Assembly: GCA_030729925.1 (NCBI GenBank)
Contig: JANQWK010000012.1
Location: forward strand, 1,552 to 65,551
DNA from: Saprospiraceae bacterium
GTDB taxonomy: Bacteria; Bacteroidota; Bacteroidia; Chitinophagales; Saprospiraceae
Reading direction: 5' to 3'
Length of the DNA stretch: 64,000 nucleotides
Shown one piece after another: positions 29,464 through 37,362 of this stretch; positions within the stretch are counted from its first letter, which is position 1, and each line of letters starts with the position of its first letter. The position numbers and the translations under genes are program-made. The notes under the pieces are model-generated. The model did not search any database, was not told where the DNA came from, and worked only from the letters and a program-made list of their open reading frames with translations.

Positions 29464-29492
29464 CAAATGTATTTTCCTTATGTTAACGGCAA
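29464..29492 (-). promoter_or_regulatory. Bacteroidota-type promoter for the phosphoesterase-SusCD cluster
   Basis: On the minus strand a TTG (29490-29492) is followed after 18 bases by TACATTTG (29464-29471). This matches the phylum's -33 TTTG / -7 TAnnTTTG pattern. The start codon at 29448 is about 15 bases beyond, leaving a very short leader. Confidence 0.45.
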
Positions 29493-29536
29493 TGCCACTC
29501 CGGGTTAAGGAATGGTAACTTTCCCCCGAAGGCAGG

Positions 29537-30124
29537 TCAGAGCCAGGTGAGGGGTTTGTCAATGCCCTCATGTGCCGGATAAGCAAGGATGTAATCGAGC
29601 AGGGCGTCCATGTCGTCAGAGGCCCGGATGATGTTCTTGTTGATCTCCTGTAAAAAGCCGTCTTCATTCATGCGCGCCACATGAGCCAGTAGGTGATCGT
29701 AAAAGCCGTTGATGTTATAAATGGCGATGGGCTGGTTGATTTGTTTGAGCTGCTGGAGGGTCAACATCTCGAAGAGTTCGTCGAGGGTGCCGTAGGCTCC
29801 GGGGAGGACAAATACCCCGTCCGACATTTCCGCCATGCGTATTTTCCGCTCGTGCATACTCGATACCACGATTTCCTGAGTGAGGTCGGGTATCCCGCCT
29901 TCCAGCTTTTGCAAAAACCAAGGGATGATGCCGACTACCTCAGCCCCGTGGTCAAGGGCAGCTCTTGCACTGATGCCCATCAAACCTACTTTTCCCGAGC
30001 CATAAATCATGGCAGCGCCTCTTTCGGCAATTTTTTTGCCGAGCTGCGCAGCGGCTTCGGCATACAGCGGATTAGTGCCTGTTTGCGAACCGCAAAAAAC
30101 GAGTACAGATTTCTTTTTAGTCAT
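29537..30124 (-). CDS. LOG family protein (nucleoside 5'-monophosphate phosphoribohydrolase-like)
   Basis: A 195-residue cytoplasmic Rossmann-like protein. It has VFCGSQTGTNPLY at the start, YGSGKVGLMG, the Arg of HERKIRM and the signature PGAYGTLDE (usual PGGxGTxxE, here with Ala for the second Gly). Members remove the base from AMP or cytokinin nucleotides, and many are annotated TIGR00730. I chose the ATG at 30124 because residues before it do not fit. The gene is 10 bp after the methylglyoxal synthase gene, so the two form an operon. Confidence 0.9.
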   Translation of the reverse strand: MTKKKSVLVFCGSQTGTNPLYAEAAAQLGKKIAERGAAMIYGSGKVGLMGISARAALDHGAEVVGIIPWFLQKLEGGIPDLTQEIVVSSMHERKIRMAEMSDGVFVLPGAYGTLDELFEMLTLQQLKQINQPIAIYNINGFYDHLLAHVARMNEDGFLQEINKNIIRASDDMDALLDYILAYPAHEGIDKPLTWL

Positions 30125-30134
30125 GAAAGATAGG

Positions 30135-30509
30135 TTAGTGTTTGTAAACCAGCGATTTAAAAAACAATTGGGCAGCGGCAGGGTTGGTGGCCAGAGGAAT
30201 ATTGTGGACATCACAGAGCCGCATCAGCATACTTACATCTACTTCGTGCGGGTGCTTGCCCAGGGGATCCCGGAAAAAGACGACCATATCCACGTTCTTT
30301 TCGACCATCCGACTGGCGATTTGGGCATCACCCCCCATTGGCCCACTGGCCATCTTCTCTACCTGTAGCCCGGCTCGCTCCAAATGAGCGCCGGTAGTGC
30401 CGGTAGCGATGAGGTTAATATTGTGTTCCTTGAGCAAAGAAAGGTGATCCATAATAAAGGCTACCATCTCTGCTTTCTTGCCATCATGCGCGATTATTGC
30501 TATTGTCAT
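30135..30509 (-). CDS. mgsA: Methylglyoxal synthase
   Basis: A 124-residue cytoplasmic enzyme that converts dihydroxyacetone phosphate to methylglyoxal and phosphate, a glycolysis overflow valve under phosphate shortage. Family motifs are IAHDGKK at the start, ATGTTG, SGPMGGDAQIA with the catalytic Asp, FFRDPLGKHPHEVDV and NIPLATNPAAAQ. It is about 20-30 residues shorter than E. coli MgsA because the termini are trimmed. It is first in the operon with the LOG gene and is divergent from the DUF2911 gene. Confidence 0.95.
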   Translation of the reverse strand: MTIAIIAHDGKKAEMVAFIMDHLSLLKEHNINLIATGTTGAHLERAGLQVEKMASGPMGGDAQIASRMVEKNVDMVVFFRDPLGKHPHEVDVSMLMRLCDVHNIPLATNPAAAQLFFKSLVYKH

Positions 30510-30530
30510 TCAACTTTTCCTTTAATTTTG
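30503..30530 (+). promoter_or_regulatory. Bacteroidota-type promoter for the DUF2911 gene
   Basis: TTG (30503-30505), 17 bases, then TAATTTTG (30523-30530), matching the -33/-7 pattern. It overlaps the first codons of the divergent mgsA gene. Transcription would begin near 30537, about 100 bases before the chosen start. Confidence 0.5.
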
Positions 30531-30640
30531 TGTATCTCCAGTCAATGGAAGTTGTGCAAAATAAAAAAAAGAATGTTCCCCTGCACAGGCTTTTGGTCGG
30601 CTGCAGGTATTTTTTCACCCGTAATTTTAAATCACTTTTT

Positions 30641-31492
30641 ATGAACAGCAAAGTTTCTTTGTTTGTAGTCGTTTTCTCTTTGTTTAGCACGTTATCTTTT
30701 GCGCAGTTGCGCACACCGGCTGCGAGCCCTGCTGCCAAATTGACTCAGACGGTGGGTTTGACCGAGGTGACGCTGGAGTATTCCCGCCCTTCTATGCGCG
30801 GTCGTGCGATTTTCGGTGGACAGGATGCCCTGGAGCAGTACGGCGATATCTGGCGAACAGGTGCCAATGCTGCTACCAAAGTGAGTTTCAGCAAGGATGT
30901 GACTATTGGCGGTACCAGCCTGAAGGCAGGGGCATATTCAGTGCTGTCTGTCCCGGGTGCAACGGAATGGGAATTGATGTTCTATCCCTATTCCACCAGC
31001 GATTTTAATGCTTATGTGAAGGCTACACCCGCTGCTACGGTTAAGGTACCCGCTCAAACCCTGAGCCATACCGTGGAGACCTTTACCATGGATGTGAACA
31101 ATATCGGCAATGATGGGGCAACCCTGGATATCATGTGGGAAAATACCCTGGTATCCGTACCTTTCGGGGTGAGTACAGATGCAGAGGTGATGGCTGCTTT
31201 CCAGCGCATGATGGATGGCCCAAGTGTGAATGAGTACTACGCGATGGGCAATTATTTGTTCGAGACGGGTAAAGACCTGGAGACCGCTTTGATGTATGTG
31301 CGCAAAGGGACTCAGGGCGAGAATGCCCGCTACTGGAACGTACACCGCGAGGCTTTGATCCTCGGTGCATTGGGCAAGTACGATGAGGCGATCGCTACCG
31401 CGAAAAAATCTATGGAGATGGCCAAAGCAGCCAATAGTGCAGACTATATGCTGCTCAATGAGAAGGCGATTGCCCAGTGGATGAAGCAGTAA
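30641..31492 (+). CDS. DUF2911 secreted protein with TPR-like tail
   Basis: A 283-residue protein with a signal peptide ending LSFAQ. The DUF2911 domain covers about residues 25-170, with QTVGLTEVTLEYSRPSMRGRAIFGG-like opening, WRTGANAAT and LKAGAYSV, and is followed by a helical region with repeats of TPR type (ALMYVRKGTQ, AIATAKKSM). The function of this common Bacteroidota family is not established. The ATG at 30641 gives a proper signal peptide; the open frame before it is not protein-like. Confidence 0.88.
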   Translation: MNSKVSLFVVVFSLFSTLSFAQLRTPAASPAAKLTQTVGLTEVTLEYSRPSMRGRAIFGGQDALEQYGDIWRTGANAATKVSFSKDVTIGGTSLKAGAYSVLSVPGATEWELMFYPYSTSDFNAYVKATPAATVKVPAQTLSHTVETFTMDVNNIGNDGATLDIMWENTLVSVPFGVSTDAEVMAAFQRMMDGPSVNEYYAMGNYLFETGKDLETALMYVRKGTQGENARYWNVHREALILGALGKYDEAIATAKKSMEMAKAANSADYMLLNEKAIAQWMKQ

Positions 31493-31513
31493 GGATTTAA
31501 CCCCAAAAGAATT

Positions 31514-31550
31514 AAAAAGCCTGTCGCAGCATACTGTGACAGGCTTTTTG
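31514..31550. terminator. Bidirectional terminator
   Basis: AAAAAGCCTGTC and GACAGGCTTTTT pair around GCAGCATACTGT, giving a T run on both strands. It ends the DUF2911 gene (plus) and the beta-helix lipoprotein gene (minus), which converge here. Confidence 0.88.
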
Positions 31551-31552
31551 TT

Positions 31553-33058
31553 TTAGGGCTGGTATTCAAAACAACCGATATCCGGTTTTTCCGGATCCCG
31601 GGGATTGCCTTCCAGGTCAATGCCGATGCGGAGCGGGAAGGTGAGGGGTTTGGCCTTTTCCAGGGCTATGGAGGTCTCGCTGAGTCGGTAGTCGTCTGCG
31701 TTGAGGTCGGCAAACAAGGGGTCTTCCCGCTTGCCGGGGATACAGTTCAGACAGATCTTGTCGAAAAAGTCTTTGTACAGCCCGTCCTGCTCCGTGAGCA
31801 GTTCTTCGACCCTGACCACGCAGTTTTCCATGCGGAGCTGGAAAAGTTCAGGGGTCTGCCCCCCGGAGATGTCCAACAGGGTGAGTTCGTCTTTCCTCGA
31901 GCCAAAAATGATGCAGTTGTTGAAGGTTGCCCGCAAGGGCCTGTAAGCGAGCTGATCGCAGATCAGCGGGTTGTCGTAACAGCGGAAGTTGCTCATGCTC
32001 ACCGCACTGGCATCTACCCCGTAGCTGGCGAAGGTGCAGTAGTTAAATTGATAGGTGCCACCCAAAATGGCTTGGAAGGAGGGGGAGTAGTTGTTGTAAA
32101 ACAGACAGTTATTGGCTGTGATGTTGCCGTGGTAACCAATGAGTCCGCTGCCATTGGTGTTGTAAATCCGGGTATTGTTGAGCTGCACACTGGCCAACGA
32201 ATCCACAATCAGTCCATAAATCGAATTTTTGATGCTGGCATAGCGGATCCGGTTGTTTTTGCTGCCCCTGCCCAAGCGGATACCGTACCACTGACCGGGT
32301 TCTTCGCTAAAGGCAGGCTCGAGGCGGTCGCCCTGAATGACCACAGGTTTTTCGGCCGTGCCGTCAATCTGCAAACTCCCTTTTTCAAAGGTCCACAGGA
32401 TGCCGTCGTTGAAGGCTCCAAATAGCTCGTTGCGGGCGATGCCGCCATGCACGTAAATCTGCGTTCCCGCCGGAATGACCAGGGTACAGCTGTCAATGAA
32501 AATTTCCCCGAAGAGTACGTAAGGCCGGGGGTCGTCCCAAACGACTTCGGACAGGTTGCAACTGAGCAGTACCGGCACGCCTTTGTTAAATTGACTGGGC
32601 AGGTAGTTGGCGTTTTGCCCCCAGGCTTCCAAATAGACTTCCTGGGTGTTGCCGTTGAGGGTGAAGGTGATGCGATCCTCTACCACGAAAGGACTGACAG
32701 AGGGCGGTTGGTCGGGGTCAACCGTGACTTCCAGAAAAATATATATCGAGTCGTTGGGCAATATCTCTATATCCTCGACCATATCCCCGGGAATGCCATC
32801 TACGTTCATCCGAAAAAAAGAGGATCCGCCCACAGGGAGGGCGATATTGGATACCAACAGGGGCTGGTCATAGGTGTTGTACACTTTCAGGTAACGGGTA
32901 GCGGATCCCCTGGCGGTAAAAACCGTGTCGAAGCGCAGGGTGTCCACCGAAAACTCCAGTCTGGCATCGCCGGACAGCAGGAAGCTCTGCTCTTTCTGAC
33001 AGGCTCCGCCTAAAAACAGGGTCGCGATTAAGGCGAAAAACAATACCGGGTACTTCAT
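31553..33058 (-). CDS. Lipoprotein with right-handed beta-helix region
   Basis: A 501-residue lipoprotein (lipobox LGGAC). An Ig-like N-terminal half (about 30-150, TVFTARGSATRYLKVYN) is followed by a pectate-lyase-like region (PAGTQIYVHGG, then N- and Y-rich rungs such as NNRIRYASIKNSIYGLIV and NNTRIYNTNGSG). It ends DIGCFEYQP, as in many polymorphic beta-helix proteins of the phylum. No catalytic residues can be assigned, so function is unknown; surface binding of a polymer is one option. Confidence 0.75.
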   Translation of the reverse strand: MKYPVLFFALIATLFLGGACQKEQSFLLSGDARLEFSVDTLRFDTVFTARGSATRYLKVYNTYDQPLLVSNIALPVGGSSFFRMNVDGIPGDMVEDIEILPNDSIYIFLEVTVDPDQPPSVSPFVVEDRITFTLNGNTQEVYLEAWGQNANYLPSQFNKGVPVLLSCNLSEVVWDDPRPYVLFGEIFIDSCTLVIPAGTQIYVHGGIARNELFGAFNDGILWTFEKGSLQIDGTAEKPVVIQGDRLEPAFSEEPGQWYGIRLGRGSKNNRIRYASIKNSIYGLIVDSLASVQLNNTRIYNTNGSGLIGYHGNITANNCLFYNNYSPSFQAILGGTYQFNYCTFASYGVDASAVSMSNFRCYDNPLICDQLAYRPLRATFNNCIIFGSRKDELTLLDISGGQTPELFQLRMENCVVRVEELLTEQDGLYKDFFDKICLNCIPGKREDPLFADLNADDYRLSETSIALEKAKPLTFPLRIGIDLEGNPRDPEKPDIGCFEYQP

Positions 33059-33123
33059 AGCGCGGTTTCTTTGGTTGCTTTGTGTTTTGAAACGTGAAGA
33101 TACGATTTGTATTTTAACGGCAT

Positions 33124-33159
33124 TTTGCCCCGGGAAGATTTAAAAACGCGCTACCTTTG
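33124..33159 (+). promoter_or_regulatory. Possible promoter of the glycosyltransferase cluster
   Basis: TTTG at 33124-33127 and TACCTTTG at 33152-33159, a perfect -7 match, with a 24-base gap, slightly long. The site is inside the longest open frame of the first glycosyltransferase, which supports the shorter start at 33212. Confidence 0.4.
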
Positions 33160-33211
33160 TCACCGCACCGATTTTTGCAAGCTTTTCCGGAACGCTTTAA
33201 ATTGCTTTGCC

Positions 33212-33910
33212 TTGAACAAACCAAGCATTGATGTTATTATTCCCGCTTTCAACGAGGAGACTTCGATCGGAAAGGTGCTCCGGGATATTCCCTGGGACCT
33301 GGTGCGGGAGGTGATTGTTTGCGACAATGGAAGTACCGATAACACCGCCCGCGTGGCAGCAGCAGCCGGAGCTACCGTGCTTCGCGAAAATAGAAAGGGC
33401 TACGGCAGCGCCTGCCTGAAGGGACTGGCGTATCTGCGCGAGCGCCCGGCAGCTTCTTATCCCGATATCGTGGTTTTCCTGGACGGGGATTATTCCGATT
33501 ACCCGGAGGAGATGGAATTTTTGATCCACCCCATCTTGGATGAAGGTGCAGATCTGGTGATCGGTTCCCGGGCTTTGGGATTGCGCGAACGAGGATCTAT
33601 GCAACCTCAGCAGATTTTTGGCAATTGGCTGGCTACTACCCTGATCCGATGGCTCTACGGTTATGTGTTTACCGATCTGGGGCCTTTCCGCGCCATTCGC
33701 TATTCCAGTCTGGAAGCGCTGAATATGAAGGATAAAGATTTTGGCTGGACCGTAGAGATGCAGGTGAAAGCGGCCCGACAGCGATTGGTGTGCCGCGAAG
33801 TGGCCGTTAGTTACCGCCAACGCATCGGCGTGTCTAAAGTGTCCGGAACGGTAAAAGGGACTTTTATGGCCGGGTACAAGATTCTTTGGACCATTTTCAA
33901 ATTGTTGTGA
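33212..33910 (+). CDS. Glycosyltransferase family 2 (dolichol-phosphate mannosyltransferase-like)
   Basis: A GT-A enzyme of about 232 residues. It shows VIIPAFNEETSIG, the nucleotide-binding CDNGSTDNT, the metal-binding FLDGDYSDYPEE and GSRALGLRERGSM, as in DPM1-like transferases that charge polyprenyl phosphate with a sugar. No C-terminal membrane helices are seen. The start is uncertain: I use TTG at 33212 because the frame from 33107 runs through a promoter-like sequence and adds residues that the family lacks. It is followed by two more glycosyltransferase genes on the same strand. Confidence 0.85.
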   Translation: MNKPSIDVIIPAFNEETSIGKVLRDIPWDLVREVIVCDNGSTDNTARVAAAAGATVLRENRKGYGSACLKGLAYLRERPAASYPDIVVFLDGDYSDYPEEMEFLIHPILDEGADLVIGSRALGLRERGSMQPQQIFGNWLATTLIRWLYGYVFTDLGPFRAIRYSSLEALNMKDKDFGWTVEMQVKAARQRLVCREVAVSYRQRIGVSKVSGTVKGTFMAGYKILWTIFKLL

Positions 33911-33953
33911 CCCCGAGCAGGTACCTTTACCTGACTGGCTAAACAAATATCAC

Positions 33954-35444
33954 ATGGTGTCTGTATGGGCTTTTTTGGTGTTGGGAGTGTATGGGCTTTC
34001 CCTGGTGTATGTGACCGTCTATTGCTTGATCCAGTTCGATTTGCTGTTGCATTACTTGAAAAAAGAACCCCGTTCGGCCCAACAAGACCCACAAACAAAC
34101 CAAGCGATCCTCCCCTTCGTGACCATCCAGCTTCCCCTGTACAATGAAAAGTATGTGGTCGAGCGCCTGCTCGATGCCGTGGCAGCGATGGATTACCCCA
34201 CGGATCGCTTCGAGATCCACGTCCTGGATGATTCGACAGATGAAACCCTGGAAGTGGTGCAAGCCAAAGTGGCACATTACCGCTCAAAAGGTATCCAGAT
34301 CGCTCAAATTACCCGCTCCGATCGAACAGGCTACAAAGCGGGGGCTTTGCGCGATGCCCTGCCCCTGGCCAAAGGGGATTTTGTGGCCATTTTCGATGCG
34401 GATTTTCTGCCGGATCCCGGTTTTCTCCGACAAACCCTGCCCCATTTCCAAGATCCCACTACAGGGGTGGTGCAAACCCGTTGGGAACACCTCAACGAGG
34501 ATTATTCCCTGATTACTCAAATGCAGGCGCTTCAGTTGAATGTGCATTTTACGATAGAACAAACCGGTCGGATGAAGGGCGGGTATTTGCTGCAGTTCAA
34601 CGGTACTGCAGGCGTATGGCGCAAGTCTTGTATCGCCGATGCCGGCGGTTGGGAAGCGGATACCCTCACGGAAGACCTCGACCTGAGTATCCGGGCACAA
34701 CTGAAAGGATGGAAGATTGTATATTTGGAGGGCGTGGGTTCGCCCGCCGAATTGCCCGCCGAAATGAATAGTTTTCGCTCCCAACAGTTCCGCTGGATGA
34801 AAGGTGGTGCCGAGACGACCCTCAAGATGCTTCCGGCCATCTGGTCGGCTGACTTGGGCTGGTGGAAAAAGCTCCAGGCAACCGTGCACCTGCTGGGAAG
34901 CTCCGTATTTTTGTTTGTTTTTTTACTGGGCGTGTCGAGCGTGCCGCTGTTGTTTGCCCTCGACGAACTAAGCACCCTGGGGTTTTCCAAAGAAAAGTTT
35001 GCCTGGTTTCTCACGGGTCTGGTTTCCATCGGAAGCATCTATTTTGTGGGCAATGTAGGGGCAAGCTATCCGGAAGAACGCCTTGGCAGACGGATCCTGC
35101 GTTTTTTGTTTCGCTTCCCGCTGTTTTTGTCCCTTTCCATGGGAATGGCACTGCACAACACGGTGGCGATCCTCGAAGGTTATCGGGGCAAAAAATCAGC
35201 TTTTGTGCGTACCCCCAAGTTCAATATCCGGGGTACAGCAGATAAACTTTCGGCCAATAGCTATACCCGACACCGCATTGCGATCACCAGCTACCTGGAA
35301 GCACTGCTGAGTTTGTGTTTTCTTGCGGCTTTCATTGCAGGGGTCGCGATGGGGGAGACGACCTTTTTGATTTTTCATGCCATGCTGGCTTTCGGGTACG
35401 GGTTTATTTTTTATTTTACCATCCGACATATTCGATTGAAATAG
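33954..35444 (+). CDS. Membrane glycosyltransferase family 2 (cellulose-synthase/ceramide glucosyltransferase-like)
   Basis: A 496-residue inner-membrane processive-type GT2. A first TM helix (residues 3-25) is followed by the catalytic domain with LPLYNEKYVV, VLDDSTDET, IFDADFLPD, TEDLDLS and QQFRW (the D, DxD, TED and QxxRW motifs). After that come about four to five further helices. No PilZ domain is present. It could transfer a sugar to lipid or make a short polymer. It lies 43 bp after the DPM-like gene and its stop codon directly abuts the next start. Confidence 0.88.
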   Translation: MVSVWAFLVLGVYGLSLVYVTVYCLIQFDLLLHYLKKEPRSAQQDPQTNQAILPFVTIQLPLYNEKYVVERLLDAVAAMDYPTDRFEIHVLDDSTDETLEVVQAKVAHYRSKGIQIAQITRSDRTGYKAGALRDALPLAKGDFVAIFDADFLPDPGFLRQTLPHFQDPTTGVVQTRWEHLNEDYSLITQMQALQLNVHFTIEQTGRMKGGYLLQFNGTAGVWRKSCIADAGGWEADTLTEDLDLSIRAQLKGWKIVYLEGVGSPAELPAEMNSFRSQQFRWMKGGAETTLKMLPAIWSADLGWWKKLQATVHLLGSSVFLFVFLLGVSSVPLLFALDELSTLGFSKEKFAWFLTGLVSIGSIYFVGNVGASYPEERLGRRILRFLFRFPLFLSLSMGMALHNTVAILEGYRGKKSAFVRTPKFNIRGTADKLSANSYTRHRIAITSYLEALLSLCFLAAFIAGVAMGETTFLIFHAMLAFGYGFIFYFTIRHIRLK

Positions 35445-36755
35445 GTGCCGGTGCAACAGTTGCCTTACATCTGGATGTTTTTGCTGACAGGTCTGCTGGC
35501 CTGGATGGGCTTTTTTGCCGGACAGGCAGATTTCTTCCTCTTGTTTCCTGCCTACAGCGCATATTTTGTAGGATACATCTGGTTGTCAGGGGATAATTTT
35601 GCCCGGGTGCCCTACCGCTTGTTGCTGTTCTGGGCGATTGGACTGCGCCTGATGCTTTGGTTTGCTTTTCCCGGATTGTCCGACGATGTGTTTCGCTTTA
35701 TCTGGGATGGCCGATTGCTGGCCGCAGGACACAATCCTTTCGATGCCACCCCGGAACTTCTGATGCAACAGCCTCCTCCTGGTTTCGCGCCTGATCCTGC
35801 GCTATTTGCCGAACTCAACTCTCCTGCGTATTTTACGGTCTATCCCCCATTGTCCCAGGCCATTTTCGCAGGAGCTGCGCTGGTCTTTTCCGATCAGTTG
35901 TACTGGAGCGCCTGGCTGATGAAGTTGCCCCTGGTGGCTGCCGATATCGGCAATATTTTTTTGATGCGCAGTCTTTTGCAACGGCTGGGCCGACCGGTGT
36001 CGCTGGTCTGGTGGTATGCCCTGAACCCCCTGATCCTGCTCGAAATTTCAGGCAACCTGCACTTCGAGGGTCTGATGCTGTTTTTTTTCCTGTTGGGCTG
36101 GCTGGCTTTGATCAGCAGCCGACCCGGATGGGCAGCCCTTGCCCTGAGCTTGTCGGTAGGAACCAAGTTGCTGACCCTGCTGTATGTACCGGCTTTGCTG
36201 CGCCGCCTGACAGCCCGCGCAAGATGGTGGTTTCCCGTGCTGTTGACAGTATTTATCGCAGTCCTCTTTGTTCCCTTCCTGAATGCCTCTTTCGGGACAA
36301 ACTTGGGGCAGAGCCTGGACTTATATTTCCGGAAATTCGAATTTAACGCCTCTTTCTATTATCTGTTGCGCGAACTGGGTTTTGCCTGGAGCGGCTACAA
36401 CCGCATTGCCCTGATGGGACCTGCCCTGAGCGCGGTGTTTGTCGGCCTGCTGCTCATCCATACCTTTACAGAAAAGCAGCCCCGTCTGGAAAACTGGGCA
36501 ACCGCAGTGCTGCTCATCCATACCTTATATTTGTGGAGCAGCACTACCGTTCACCCCTGGTACCTCACGTTTGTCCTTGCCTGTGTACCTTTCACGGGCT
36601 TCCGCTACCCTGTATTCTGGTCGTACCTCATTTATCTTTCTTACGCAACGTATATGGATGCCCCCTATCGGGAAAACCCCATTGCGCTGGTACTGGAATA
36701 TGGATCCGTGATTCCGCTCGCCCTATACGAGTGGCGTCGGCGAATGCTTAACTGA
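35445..36755 (+). CDS. Polytopic membrane glycosyltransferase (GT-C, GT87/mannosyltransferase-like)
   Basis: A 436-residue protein with about ten to twelve hydrophobic helices. After the first helices there is a luminal loop GLSDDVFRFIWDGRLLAAGHNPF, the acidic D-D signature of GT-C enzymes that use polyprenyl-phosphate sugars. That suits the DPM-like enzyme two genes upstream, which could supply the donor. The start is GTG at 35445, immediately after the stop of the previous gene; a GTG at 35451 or ATG at 35475 is also possible. The 3' end overlaps the convergent rhodanese gene by 8 bp. Confidence 0.8.
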   Translation: MPVQQLPYIWMFLLTGLLAWMGFFAGQADFFLLFPAYSAYFVGYIWLSGDNFARVPYRLLLFWAIGLRLMLWFAFPGLSDDVFRFIWDGRLLAAGHNPFDATPELLMQQPPPGFAPDPALFAELNSPAYFTVYPPLSQAIFAGAALVFSDQLYWSAWLMKLPLVAADIGNIFLMRSLLQRLGRPVSLVWWYALNPLILLEISGNLHFEGLMLFFFLLGWLALISSRPGWAALALSLSVGTKLLTLLYVPALLRRLTARARWWFPVLLTVFIAVLFVPFLNASFGTNLGQSLDLYFRKFEFNASFYYLLRELGFAWSGYNRIALMGPALSAVFVGLLLIHTFTEKQPRLENWATAVLLIHTLYLWSSTTVHPWYLTFVLACVPFTGFRYPVFWSYLIYLSYATYMDAPYRENPIALVLEYGSVIPLALYEWRRRMLN

Positions 36756-37065
36756 TGATCCTTCGCAGACTCGCCCAACCTCCTCCGTTGACCGTAGGAA
36801 TGCCTGCTGCATTGAGCTGCTGAGCCGCCATACCGCTCCGCCGACCCGACTGACAGCAAGTGATGATCGTCTTGTTTTGCTTTTTGAGTTTGCCCACAGA
36901 CTTGGATATTTCGTGCAGCGGAATATTGATCGAGTTTTTGATATGCCCACTGTTATACTCTGCCGTGGTACGCACATCCACAATCAGTGCACCTTTTTCG
37001 TACAACTCCTTAATCTTTTCGTTGGAACCGCCGCCCAATAGTTTTTTCAGAAAATCGAGTATCAT
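36748..37065 (-). CDS. Rhodanese-like sulfurtransferase
   Basis: A 105-residue single-domain rhodanese. It has the DVRTTAEYNSGHIKNSINIPL segment in part, and the active loop C-C-Q-S-G-R-R-S with the persulfide-carrying Cys before QSGRRS. A short hydrophobic/basic N-terminus (FLKKLLGGG) precedes the domain, with no clear signal. It probably moves sulfur from thiosulfate or a persulfide donor in the cytoplasm. A TATCTTTG box on the minus strand (37083-37090) is a plausible -7 element 18 bp before the start. Confidence 0.9.
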   Translation of the reverse strand: MILDFLKKLLGGGSNEKIKELYEKGALIVDVRTTAEYNSGHIKNSINIPLHEISKSVGKLKKQNKTIITCCQSGRRSGMAAQQLNAAGIPTVNGGGWASLRRIIS

Positions 37066-37203
37066 GTTTAGGTAATTTTTTCCAAAGATAACGTGCAGTT
37101 TCGGTTGTTTCTGTAGCAGGGATCACATAGCGTGCGGGCCTTACGGCACCCTGTTTCTCAACGCGCGGTTCGGAGTGCAATTTCCCGCCGCAAAGATGAT
37201 TCC

Positions 37204-37276
37204 GGTTACCTTTTTGTTGGTCGAGGGATTAATAAGGGTAATCAGGTGGAAGCCACCTTAAGGTGCCTTGCACCTG
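37204..37276 (+). repeat. Dispersed intergenic hairpin repeat, copy B
   Basis: Same order as copy A: GGTTACCTTTTTG head, GGATTAATAAGGGTAAT (37225-37241), then the palindromic core 37243-37276. The left arm is GTGGAAG as in copy C and the right arm CTTGCAC as in copy A, so this copy carries an extra G-G mismatch. The 3' tail shared by A and C is missing; instead ATTAATAA follows. It lies in the 297-base gap between the rhodanese start and the ABC exporter end, where I see nothing else. Confidence 0.8.
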
Positions 37277-37362
37277 ATTAATAAAAAATTAATAACCAAT
37301 GATTTAAATAAAAAAACCACTTTCATAACGCTGATTTTGACCTTGGCAGGAAAAAATTGAAG

